Shown here piece after piece: positions 1 to 7,823 of a DNA stretch of 16,212 bases. The notes under the pieces are model-generated. The model worked only from the letters and a program-made list of their open reading frames with translations, was not told the DNA's origin and ran no database searches. The translations under genes and the position numbers were made by a program. Location: the NCBI GenBank assembly GCA_022615525.1, contig JAKEGN010000382.1:1-16212 (forward strand), given 5' to 3'. How positions within the stretch are numbered: position 1 is the first letter of the stretch; every line of letters starts with the position of its first letter. The DNA is from Woeseiaceae bacterium (GTDB taxonomy: Bacteria > Pseudomonadota > Gammaproteobacteria > Steroidobacterales > Woeseiaceae).

Positions 1-948
1 ATACTTGACCGCACCGATGCGCAGCCACTCGTCGCCGAAACCCGAACGTATTCCCGCTGTTTTCAGACCCTGGTAGACCTCGCTGTTGCCGCCCGGCATG
101 AAGCTCAGCCGAAAGTACATCTCGCCTGCCGCGCGCGCATCCTGGTAAGCGACGAGGTCATCGTAATTGCCGTAGGCATCCGTGGTCGACGTCAGCCCGG
201 ACGCGGTCATGTTACGCGAAGCAATCCTGACCGCTTCCTGGCGCAGAGCCCTTGTCATTTCCGGCCAGGTCCCGGAGTTGAAGAAAGGCTCACGCGCGTG
301 TTCCGCAACCTTGCCGGTGAATTCGCCATTCTCTCGATAGAACTTGCCGCCGACCGGATCGGGCGTATCGATGGTGATGCCGGCGACTTCGAATGCTTTC
401 GAATTGACTACGCCCGTATGGCCGCCGCGGTGGCCGACATAAACCGGGTGATCCCGTACTACCTCGTCGATGTCCTGGCGCATCAGCGGGCGCTCGTCCT
501 CGAAGATCGTGTCGTCGTACATGACGCCGCGAACCCAGTGACCGGGCGGGGTTTTCGCGGCCTGGCCCTTCAGCGCCTGCTTCACGTCTTCGATGCGCGG
601 CAGGTTGACGTTGACGCCTACGGCTTCCTCGGCGAACAGCGGGTGACTGTGGGAATCTATGAATCCCGGCGTGACGGTCATGCCCCCGGCATCGATGCGC
701 GTGGTACTCGACCCTGCCAGGTTGAGAATGTCCTCATTGGAGCCGACTGCCACGATGTAGCCGCCACGAACGGCGATCGCCTCTGCCACCGGTTCGTACC
801 AATCCATGGTCAGCACGCGGCCACCGGTGACGACCATATCGGCGTCACCCAGTGCGCTTTCGGCACGCGCCGCCGGCGAAACTGCGCCGAGTCCCAATGG
901 CGCCACCAGTGTAGTGCCGAGAAATCCCCGGCGTGTAAGCCTGCTCAT
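1..948 (-). CDS. Tat-exported YtcJ-type amidohydrolase, 3' part cut off by window edge
   Basis: Reading the minus strand from ATG at 948 gives 316 uninterrupted codons that run off the left edge. The N-terminus MSRLTRRGFLGTTLVAP has a twin-arginine motif (R6-R7) followed by a hydrophobic stretch and an ARA-like cleavage site near residue 29, so export is predicted. The mature part begins like an amidohydrolase of the YtcJ/Amidohydro_3 type: a small beta domain (ADMVVTGGRVLTMD), then GFIDSHSHP with the metal-binding H100-x-H102. The last visible residues (GAVKY) align with GAVKIF of the paralogue encoded at 4702-6357, so the rest of the barrel, with the later His and Asp ligands, lies outside. 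The gene starts 31 bp after the cupin stop and is the last visible gene of the operon. The family hydrolyses C-N bonds in N-acyl or cyclic amide substrates; the substrate here is unknown. The family call is firm; the completeness of the gene cannot be judged. Confidence 0.88.
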   Translation of the reverse strand, partial: MSRLTRRGFLGTTLVAPLGLGAVSPAARAESALGDADMVVTGGRVLTMDWYEPVAEAIAVRGGYIVAVGSNEDILNLAGSSTTRIDAGGMTVTPGFIDSHSHPLFAEEAVGVNVNLPRIEDVKQALKGQAAKTPPGHWVRGVMYDDTIFEDERPLMRQDIDEVVRDHPVYVGHRGGHTGVVNSKAFEVAGITIDTPDPVGGKFYRENGEFTGKVAEHAREPFFNSGTWPEMTRALRQEAVRIASRNMTASGLTSTTDAYGNYDDLVAYQDARAAGEMYFRLSFMPGGNSEVYQGLKTAGIRSGFGDEWLRIGAVKY

Positions 949-979
949 CTCGATGCCCCCGACTGTTTGTGTTCGACTC

Positions 980-1423
980 TCAAAGACCGGAACCGTCCTC
1001 CGAGTAAATGACCCAGATCTTGGTATATCCCTCGGTATCCCATATACCCGTCCACTCTTTCGGAATGGTAACCGCCTCGCCGGCACTGATGACCTGGACG
1101 CTGCCGTCGCTCGAAGTCAGCGTGACGCCGCCCTCGATGAAGTACATGAATTCGTCGACGCCGTACGGTTCCTTGATTTCGGAGCGCACCTTGCCGGAGC
1201 GGTACATGCCGGAGGCGAATTTCTTGTCGCTGCTGAGCAGCGTTGTCACATCGAGCGTGGTATTGCTGCCGTGGGTGGTCTCGATCATTTCCGGCCGCTC
1301 GAAGATCTTGCCCGTCATATCCTCCTTGCTGATCTTGGCGGGAACGACTGTTTCATGATGTGCCGACACCGCAAGGCCCGCCACCATTACGAGCGTCACA
1401 GCAATTCCCGAAATCTTTTTCAT
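980..1423 (-). CDS. exported cupin-domain protein (Cupin_3/DUF861, EutQ-like fold)
   Basis: This 147-residue protein starts with a short charged end and a hydrophobic stretch (MKKISGIAVTLVMVAGLAVSAHH), which is a Sec signal peptide with likely cleavage around residue 21-22. Residues 88-141 form one small cupin barrel: YGVDEFMYFIEGGVTLTSSDG, then ISAGEAVTIPKEWTGIWDTEG. That is the Cupin_3 pattern, in which the metal-binding histidines of ordinary cupins are not conserved; none is visible in motif 1 here. An ATG start is supported by GGGAG about 8 bases upstream. It lies 27 bp after the NhaC gene and 31 bp before the Tat amidohydrolase, so it is very likely co-transcribed. A sensory, binding or isomerase role for an operon intermediate is possible, but nothing in the sequence fixes it. 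Confidence 0.85.
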   Translation of the reverse strand: MKKISGIAVTLVMVAGLAVSAHHETVVPAKISKEDMTGKIFERPEMIETTHGSNTTLDVTTLLSSDKKFASGMYRSGKVRSEIKEPYGVDEFMYFIEGGVTLTSSDGSVQVISAGEAVTIPKEWTGIWDTEGYTKIWVIYSEDGSGL

Positions 1424-1450
1424 CCTCGCGTCTCCCGATCGTGTTATTCG

Positions 1451-2815
1451 TTAAAGGAAGGCAATCAACAGGTATCCGGCCGCGGTAATGCCCGCAGCGA
1501 TCAATGCGTAGGGTATCTGCGTCAACGCGTGCTGCATCGTCGTGGTCCCCGTCGCCTGTGACGTGAGCACCGTCGCATCAGAATAGAAGCAGGCATGGCT
1601 GCCAAAGGTGCTGGCCGACAGCGTGGCGCCGATCACCAGGATCATATCCGCACCGAGATTCGTGGCCAGCGTGGTAACTATCGGCAGAATGATGACGAAG
1701 ACGCCCCAGTTCGAGCCCGTGGTGAACGAGACGAGACCCATGGTCAGGAACACGAACACCGGCAAGAGGTCCGGTGTCAGGAACGGCTCCATCGACTGCA
1801 CGACATAGGTGGGCAGGCCCAGCGCGTCATTGACATCTTTCAGGATGAATGCCGCGACCAGCACGCCCAGCGGCTCGATCATGGTCTTGAAACCGTCGAT
1901 CACGGTATCGAAGGTGTCGTGCAGGTTGAGCAGTCGCAGGCCGATGATCGCGATGACTGTCGCACCGAGCGTGACGTAGACACCTTTCAGGAAGTCGTTG
2001 TCGAAATAGATGGTCAGCAGCACCAGCGCCAGCATCGGCAGGATGAACAGCGATATCCGCGGCGTCAGCCCGGGCTTCGGCTGGATGAGCTGATTGGCCT
2101 TTTCGACGTGCTCGGCACCGGGCGGAACGGTCTGGCCTGTGGACTCTGCCCGTTGATCGGCTTTTTTCATCGGCCCGAGAGACGGTATCCAGCCGGCGAT
2201 CACCACCGGGACGAGAAATACCGCGACCCAGGCGTACAACATGTAGGGAATGGCGCTGATATAGGTGGCCAGCCCCTGCCCCTCCGCCGCAACGCCGTTG
2301 GCGACCAGCAGGCCGCCGAAGAACGCCCCCCAGGTCGAGTACGGAATTATCACACTGACCGGCGCGGCGGTCGAATCGACGACGTAAGCCAGTTTCTCCC
2401 GCGAGATCCTGTACTTGTCGGTCAGTTCGCGCATCGACGAACCCACCGCCAGGGAATTCAGGTAATCATCGACAAACATGAAAATGCCGAGCACCCAGGT
2501 CATATACAGTGCGCTCTTCTGCGATTTGACCATGCTGGTCATCTTTGCGGTGAATGCCTTCGTCGCCCCGGTGCGGATCAGCAACGCGATGACGCTTCCC
2601 ATGAAACCGCAGACCAGGATGACCCACGCGACATCCTCGTCCGTCATGACGCGTATCGTGGTTTCGGAAAAGCCGGTCACGAATCCCGTGCCATGCACGA
2701 TGCCGAGCCCGACCAGCGCACCGGTTACCAATGACTCGATGGGTCGCCGGGTGACGATTGCGAGCGTGAACACCAGCAAGGTCGGGAACAGCGCAACGAT
2801 TCCGTAATCACTCAT
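1451..2815 (-). CDS. NhaC-family Na+/H+ antiporter-like membrane protein
   Basis: The 454-residue protein is strongly hydrophobic, with about 11-12 membrane segments and one long polar loop at about residues 214-250. It carries NhaC family signatures in both halves. The first half has FMFVDDYLNSLAVG (acidic pair D116-D117) followed by DSTAAPVSVIIPYSTWG; the second half has SNWGVFVIILPI and STFGSHACFYSDATVL. Family members exchange Na+ for H+, and some exchange organic ions such as malate or amino-acid derivatives. It starts 9 bp after the FAD oxidoreductase stop. I see no clear Shine-Dalgarno sequence, so translational coupling is likely. Beside a Na+-driven symporter in the same operon, it could return the co-imported Na+ or export an organic product; the first is simpler. 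The family call is firm, the transported ion is inferred. Confidence 0.87.
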   Translation of the reverse strand: MSDYGIVALFPTLLVFTLAIVTRRPIESLVTGALVGLGIVHGTGFVTGFSETTIRVMTDEDVAWVILVCGFMGSVIALLIRTGATKAFTAKMTSMVKSQKSALYMTWVLGIFMFVDDYLNSLAVGSSMRELTDKYRISREKLAYVVDSTAAPVSVIIPYSTWGAFFGGLLVANGVAAEGQGLATYISAIPYMLYAWVAVFLVPVVIAGWIPSLGPMKKADQRAESTGQTVPPGAEHVEKANQLIQPKPGLTPRISLFILPMLALVLLTIYFDNDFLKGVYVTLGATVIAIIGLRLLNLHDTFDTVIDGFKTMIEPLGVLVAAFILKDVNDALGLPTYVVQSMEPFLTPDLLPVFVFLTMGLVSFTTGSNWGVFVIILPIVTTLATNLGADMILVIGATLSASTFGSHACFYSDATVLTSQATGTTTMQHALTQIPYALIAAGITAAGYLLIAFL

Positions 2816-2824
2816 GGTTGGTAG

Positions 2825-4705
2825 CTACCGGGTGCCGAGTTGTTCGTTGACGGCGCGATCGGCCGCATCGATCGCGCCATTGACGTATGCATACGCCTGC
2901 GCGTCGGAGTTGGCGATCGAGATTCGGCCGATTTGTGCGCGGCCGGCAATGTGCGGTCCATTGTTTCGATTTATGCCGGGCGGATCGCTGAATTCATTGT
3001 ATTCGTAGGCGTAACCGTGCGGCCACCGATTGACCGTAATCGCCGCGATGTCCCGTTCCACATCGAACCCGCCCGGGTGCAGTGCGCCGTTCATCTGGCT
3101 CACGATCTTGCGCTCAAAGTCGTCGAAACTCATCTCGTAGAGCTCGCGCCGGCCGCGCGTATGCTGCTCACGCGAGGACAGGCCCTCATCCGGATAGGCC
3201 GGCACGAACGTGCCATGGATGACGGTCGGCTCGTCAGCATTTTGGGTGTAGCTGTATCCGCCCATACTGACCGGAAAATCCATGACAAACGAATGCATCA
3301 GGTCGGGCTTCGGTATCGTGATGCTGTGGTAGCCGAGTTCGGCAAACGCCCGCCAGTTGCGCACCGCGACGCTGATATAGACCAGTGGAACCTTCGAAGC
3401 GAAAGCGATCGCTTCCTTCTGTTTTTCCGGTACCTCGGGACAGATGTGCGGGATGATGTTGTTATAGCAGGCGAGGATCGTGTGTCTGCCACGCGCTCGA
3501 AACGTCTTGCCTTGCTGCACATACGTCACATCGGTGAATTTGCCGTCACCGCCGTGCCGCACGTCGACGGCCGTGCTGTTCAGCCGGATGCGAACCTTCG
3601 ACGCCGGCCGGTCGAGCATTTCGTAATCGAGCGTGGACAGTACGAGATCTTCCATGGTGCTGCCCGGCAGTGCCTCCGGCAGCAGTTGCCGCACCATCGC
3701 CCGTGCCACCCCGGCGTTACCGTCCGGGAAGTGAAAAATGTAGGGTTCGTCACGGCCCGGCGGCTCATTCGTCAGCTCGCCGATGCCCAGATTTTCCGTC
3801 GCCGGCATACCGAGGCGGTAACCTTCCAGTGCCGACAGCGAGTCCCAGCCGACGCCCCAGAATCCGCGTATGCCGTCACGCAGCATGTCCGTAACTTCCT
3901 TCGGCATGCCCGCGTGCTGCTGCAAAAAATCCGTGTAGCTGATGCTGCGCATCCGGGCGATTTTCTGCTCACGATTTAGGTCAGGCAGGTGATCCTTCTT
4001 CTCTTCGAGCAGGCGCAACAATGCGGCTTTCGATGAGTCGGCAAGGGGATATCGGGCAACACTGCCTGCGATATTGCTGCCGCCGGAGGCGCCGAAACCG
4101 CGCATCACGTCCGGCGCGGTAACGTCAGAGCCGTACTGCTGGCGGCTGAAATACAGTCCGCGTTCGAGGCCCCGCTTCGAAAAATATTCCTGGTCGTAGT
4201 AGTCGTAGAAACGGTCGGTGACGATGCCGACATCTTTCAGCATCTGCGTCGCAACAGCCGAATAATGACCGGGCGTATCGATGCTCTGGCTGCCGCCGTA
4301 ACAAAGCAATTTGCGTCCATCGACGTCAAACTCGTTGCGCTTTGCATGGCCGCCGAAATCGTCATGGTTGTCGAGCAGCAGGATACGCGCTTCCGGGCTG
4401 GTACGCTTCCGGTACAGGCAGGCCGCCGACAATCCCGAGATACCGGCACCGACGATAATCAGGTCGTAGGTGTCATCCGTCTGGTCTTTCGGTATCGCGA
4501 AAGTATTGCCCGTCCAGGAGATGGCGTGTGCGACTTCGAAAGAGCCGGGATGACTGCCGCGCATGCCGGTGAGCGCGGGCGGGTAGTTGCCGGCTGCTTT
4601 CGTGCGCGCAAACAACTCCAGCGGCGACAGGCTGGTTCCCGCTGCCAGGCTGAGCGCAACTCCGTTCAGGAAGTCACGGCGATTGATTCTTGTTCTCTTA
4701 CTCAT
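2825..4705 (-). CDS. Tat-exported FAD-dependent amine oxidoreductase (spermidine dehydrogenase-like)
   Basis: This is a 626-residue flavoprotein. The N-terminus has a twin-arginine signal (INRRDFLNGVALSL, R9-R10). The FAD-binding Rossmann motif VGAGISGLSAACLYR is at residues 85-99, with D112 at the end of strand 2 (LLLDNHDDFGGHAKRNEF), where the ribose of FAD is normally held. The C-terminus has the second FAD contact region (RISIANSDAQAYAYVNGAI). The Tat leader with RRDFLNGVA, the DNHDDFGGHAKRNEF block and a length near 620 residues match, from memory, the bacterial spermidine dehydrogenase (SpdH) group, whose known members cleave spermidine oxidatively. Other amines are equally possible. 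Its ATG overlaps the stop of the lipoprotein amidohydrolase as ATGA (4702-4705), so the two are translationally coupled. An aminotransferase in the same operon fits amine breakdown. Flavoprotein is firm; the substrate is not. Confidence 0.85.
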   Translation of the reverse strand: MSKRTRINRRDFLNGVALSLAAGTSLSPLELFARTKAAGNYPPALTGMRGSHPGSFEVAHAISWTGNTFAIPKDQTDDTYDLIIVGAGISGLSAACLYRKRTSPEARILLLDNHDDFGGHAKRNEFDVDGRKLLCYGGSQSIDTPGHYSAVATQMLKDVGIVTDRFYDYYDQEYFSKRGLERGLYFSRQQYGSDVTAPDVMRGFGASGGSNIAGSVARYPLADSSKAALLRLLEEKKDHLPDLNREQKIARMRSISYTDFLQQHAGMPKEVTDMLRDGIRGFWGVGWDSLSALEGYRLGMPATENLGIGELTNEPPGRDEPYIFHFPDGNAGVARAMVRQLLPEALPGSTMEDLVLSTLDYEMLDRPASKVRIRLNSTAVDVRHGGDGKFTDVTYVQQGKTFRARGRHTILACYNNIIPHICPEVPEKQKEAIAFASKVPLVYISVAVRNWRAFAELGYHSITIPKPDLMHSFVMDFPVSMGGYSYTQNADEPTVIHGTFVPAYPDEGLSSREQHTRGRRELYEMSFDDFERKIVSQMNGALHPGGFDVERDIAAITVNRWPHGYAYEYNEFSDPPGINRNNGPHIAGRAQIGRISIANSDAQAYAYVNGAIDAADRAVNEQLGTR

Positions 4706-6357
4706 TGTCGCTGATAGACCAGTTTACCGCCCAGCCAGGTTTGCAGGACCCGGGTATTCACGATGTGATCCGGATGGCCGCTGGTGATGTCCTGATCCAG
4801 CACGATCATGTCGGCGAACTTGCCGGGCTCGATCGTTCCCGTTTGCCGTTCGTCGAATGTCAGCCAGGCGCCAAGCGCAGTGTAGGCGCGCAACGCTTCG
4901 ACTACTGTCAGCGCTTCCTCTTTTTCGTACACCTGTCCCGACATCCCCTTGCGTGTAACGGCCGCCTGTATCCCTACCATGGGCCCTATGGGCAGGATGT
5001 CGCTCGAGATCGCGACCTGTATGCCGAGATCCATCGGTGTACGCAAGGGATTGTTGTGCTGCAGCCGTTCGCCATCCAGGTACTCGACGTAGCGCCCCTC
5101 CAGCGTGCAGGTGAAATTCGGCTGTTGCGTGATCGAGATTTCGTTCTCTGCCATCGTCAACATGGTTTCGGTCGACGGCATTACGGTGAAGTGATTCAGG
5201 TAGTGGCGATGATCGGGACGCGGCGCATTCTTCAATGCGGTTGCCAATTCGTCGACGGTCAGTTCGATCGCCGCATCCCCGATGGCGTGAATGCCGAGCT
5301 GCCATCCGGCCGCATGCGCCTCGCTGATGACCCTCCGCAGCTCCTCGACCGTCAGGTTCAGTTTGCCGCGATAGTCGGCCTCGCCGCGGTAGGGCTCCTT
5401 CGTGTACGCCGCCGGGCCGGTGAACCCGCCGTCAACAAAGATTTTCACGGCACCGACCTTGAGGAACGCATCGCCGTCGCCGGTCCTTTTGCCGAAGGCG
5501 GCCATAGCCTCGCTCCCTTCCCAGGCAAGTTGCACGGTCGCGCGCGGCAAGCGCCCTGCATGCTCGCGGTATATCCGCTCCCACTCCGGATAGTCGGCAA
5601 TGGTGCCGGTCGCGTGCACCAGGCTCGTGATTCCATAGCCCAACTGGTCCTCCAGCATGCCCACAAGGCTTTCGCGAACTTCGTCATTGCTCGCTTCCGG
5701 GATGAATCGACTGACGATGTCCCCGGGTTCGCGAATGATGCCGTTCAGTTCGCCTGCGCTGTCGCGCTCGATCAGCCCGCCGTCGGGATCCGGGGTATCG
5801 CCGTCGACTCCCGCGATTTCGAGGGCGCGGCTGTTTGCAGTGGCGCTGTGTCCGCCGGCACGCAGCAGGTAGACCGGGTTTTCGGGCGCCGCGGCGTCCA
5901 GGTCCGCGCGCAACGGACGCCGCAGTTCCGCCATGACATCCTCCGACCATCCGTAGCCGGTTATCCACTCACCCGGCCCGAGTTCGCCGGCCTTTTCCGT
6001 TACCAGCCGTTGCAGTTCGCGTATCGAACGCGTCTGCGTCAAATCGATGTAGCGCTTCGGCTCACCGCGAATGTGCGTGTGCGAATCCACGAAACCGGGC
6101 AGCAGCAGCCGGCTCTGCAGATCGGTGACATGCTGTGCCTCGTAAGCCTCGACGAGCTCCTCACCGCCCACTGCAACGATGCGCCCGTCATCGACGACGA
6201 CAACGGATGCCACCCCGCCTTTGTGATCCAGTGTCAGGACCTTGCCGTTGACAAGCATGGTGTCGACCTTCGTCCTGCCGCTGTCGTCTCCGCAAGCCGC
6301 TGCCAGCAGGCACAGCGCTACTGTGACCAGGTAGCGCATTTGATCAATGCCGCTCAT
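4702..6357 (-). CDS. lipoprotein YtcJ-type amidohydrolase
   Basis: The 551-residue protein has a short lipoprotein signal ending LLAAAC, with C22 as the likely lipidated residue. The mature part is a full-length YtcJ/Amidohydro_3 protein: GFVDSHTHIRG gives the metal pair H93-x-H95, GAVKIFVDGGF contains K305 (position of the bridging carboxylated lysine in related enzymes), then GIHAIGD (H357), NHFTV (H389) and ISSDILPIGP (D453). All expected ligands are therefore present. The start at 6357 overlaps the symporter stop by 14 bases and has AAGGCGG upstream; Met7 (6339) is an alternative that also leaves a complete lipoprotein signal but has no visible ribosome site. It is a paralogue of the Tat-exported enzyme at 1-948. 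Two exported hydrolases in one operon suggest that deacylation or ring opening happens outside the cytoplasm. The exact reaction is unknown. Confidence 0.9.
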   Translation of the reverse strand: MSGIDQMRYLVTVALCLLAAACGDDSGRTKVDTMLVNGKVLTLDHKGGVASVVVVDDGRIVAVGGEELVEAYEAQHVTDLQSRLLLPGFVDSHTHIRGEPKRYIDLTQTRSIRELQRLVTEKAGELGPGEWITGYGWSEDVMAELRRPLRADLDAAAPENPVYLLRAGGHSATANSRALEIAGVDGDTPDPDGGLIERDSAGELNGIIREPGDIVSRFIPEASNDEVRESLVGMLEDQLGYGITSLVHATGTIADYPEWERIYREHAGRLPRATVQLAWEGSEAMAAFGKRTGDGDAFLKVGAVKIFVDGGFTGPAAYTKEPYRGEADYRGKLNLTVEELRRVISEAHAAGWQLGIHAIGDAAIELTVDELATALKNAPRPDHRHYLNHFTVMPSTETMLTMAENEISITQQPNFTCTLEGRYVEYLDGERLQHNNPLRTPMDLGIQVAISSDILPIGPMVGIQAAVTRKGMSGQVYEKEEALTVVEALRAYTALGAWLTFDERQTGTIEPGKFADMIVLDQDITSGHPDHIVNTRVLQTWLGGKLVYQRQ

Positions 6358-7807
6358 CTTGCATCCGCCTTTGCCAGTAATCGTTGTCCGATACGCCAGG
6401 CAGGAGGCGACTCACAATCGTGGTCAGCGCGAGGCCCACCAGGAAACCTGGAATCATCTCGTACAGGTCGTAGGTTTGCGATTTGAACAGCAGCACCCAC
6501 AGGACGCTGGTCAGGAAGCCCCCCACCATTCCCGCCGCTACCCCGGCCAGGTTGACCTTCCTGTCGTACAGCATGCACAGGATGACCGGGCCGAACGCGG
6601 CGCCGAGGCCGGACCATGCAAACAGGATGAACCAGAAGATGAATTTCACTTCTTCGAGAGCGAATGCGATCGCAATGACTCCAACGAGGATGGTGACCAC
6701 CTTGCCATAGCCGGCCAGTTCCCCGTCGCTTCTCTTGCTGCCGAGGATTTTCTGCATCGTGTCGCGCACCACGGCCGATGACGCCAGGATCAACAATGAA
6801 TCCACCGTCGACATGATCGCCGCCAGTACGACGATCATCAGCACCCCGGTGAGCACCGGGGAAAACAGTTCCGTTGCCAGGACGGGAAAGATCGTTTCTG
6901 CATCGTCGAGAGCCGGAAACAGCGCGCGTCCTGCCATACCCAGGGTGACGGCCCCGGCATCGAACAACAGGATCACGATGACGGACATCAAGCGCGCTTT
7001 CTTCAGCTCGCCCTCGTCATCGATCGACATGTACCGCACCATGAGTTGCGGCACACCGAGGAACGGCAAACCGATCGCCATGAAGCTGAACAGCGCAATC
7101 CAGCCTGCCGTGCCACTGCCGGTAATTCCCCACATGCTCAGCAGTGCCGGGTCCTGTGCCTGCAGGTTGCTGCTGATGGCGTGCCAGCCGCCGCCGGCGT
7201 GTATCGCAACCAGCGGTACGGTCACCAGCCCGAGCAACATCAGGCCGCCCTGCAGTACGTCCGTATAGGCAACCGCCTTGTAGCCGCCGACAAAGGTGTA
7301 CGCGATGATGATGACGGCACCGACGATGACGGCCGTGGGGTAGTCGAGGCCGATGAACGCGCCGAGGGCCTTTCCGGATGCCACCATCTGCGCTGTCACG
7401 TAGGCGCAAACCATGGACAGGATGATGACGACCGCGATGCTGCGCAGAATATGCCGGCGGTCGTCGAATCGCGCCGCGAACACGTCCGGCAACGTGATCG
7501 AGTCGGTCGCGTCGCTCAACCGTTTGAGCTTGCGCGATATCAGGGTCCAGGAAAGAGCTATGCCTGCTACCTCGCCGACCACAACCCAGTAGGCCTGGGC
7601 ACCGACGGCATAACCCATGCCGGTCAGCCCGAGCAGCAGCCAGCCGCTTTCACCGGTTGCATTGGTACTGAGCGCGACCACCCAGTACGGCAGTTTCTTG
7701 CCGGCGAGAAAGAATCCGCTGAGCGTCCGGGTTTCCCGCCGGCTCCAGATTGCAACGATCGCGAGGAACAGCAGGTAGACGAGCAGCACCAGTACGGGAG
7801 TGGACAC
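6344..7807 (-). CDS. sodium/solute symporter, SSS family (PutP-like)
   Basis: The 487-residue protein has about 13 hydrophobic segments and the SSS core. The first unwound helix region reads STNATGESGWLLLGLTG (residues 47-63), and the later Na+-site helix reads AAIMSTVDSLLILASSA. E. coli PutP, recalled from memory, has ASDMSGW where this protein has ATGESGW, so the acidic residue sits one place later and the Asp of PutP is a Gly; the substrate need not be proline. The start is GTG at 7807, with TGAGG about 7 bases upstream. It begins 16 bp after the aminotransferase and overlaps the lipoprotein amidohydrolase by 14 bases. It most likely brings the operon's substrate, or the product of the exported enzymes, into the cell with Na+. 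Confidence 0.9.
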   Translation of the reverse strand: MSTPVLVLLVYLLFLAIVAIWSRRETRTLSGFFLAGKKLPYWVVALSTNATGESGWLLLGLTGMGYAVGAQAYWVVVGEVAGIALSWTLISRKLKRLSDATDSITLPDVFAARFDDRRHILRSIAVVIILSMVCAYVTAQMVASGKALGAFIGLDYPTAVIVGAVIIIAYTFVGGYKAVAYTDVLQGGLMLLGLVTVPLVAIHAGGGWHAISSNLQAQDPALLSMWGITGSGTAGWIALFSFMAIGLPFLGVPQLMVRYMSIDDEGELKKARLMSVIVILLFDAGAVTLGMAGRALFPALDDAETIFPVLATELFSPVLTGVLMIVVLAAIMSTVDSLLILASSAVVRDTMQKILGSKRSDGELAGYGKVVTILVGVIAIAFALEEVKFIFWFILFAWSGLGAAFGPVILCMLYDRKVNLAGVAAGMVGGFLTSVLWVLLFKSQTYDLYEMIPGFLVGLALTTIVSRLLPGVSDNDYWQRRMQDERH

Positions 7808-7823
7808 CGGGTGACCTCAGGAT

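Noticed and set aside
1595..2734. Plus-strand open frame opposite the NhaC-type gene
   Set aside because: Its translation is rich in Arg, Asp, Gln and His, as expected antisense to a hydrophobic membrane protein.
4690..6486. Plus-strand open frame of 598 codons opposite the lipoprotein amidohydrolase
   Set aside because: The opposite strand encodes a protein with all family ligands, a signal and coupled neighbours. The plus-strand translation shows no motif.
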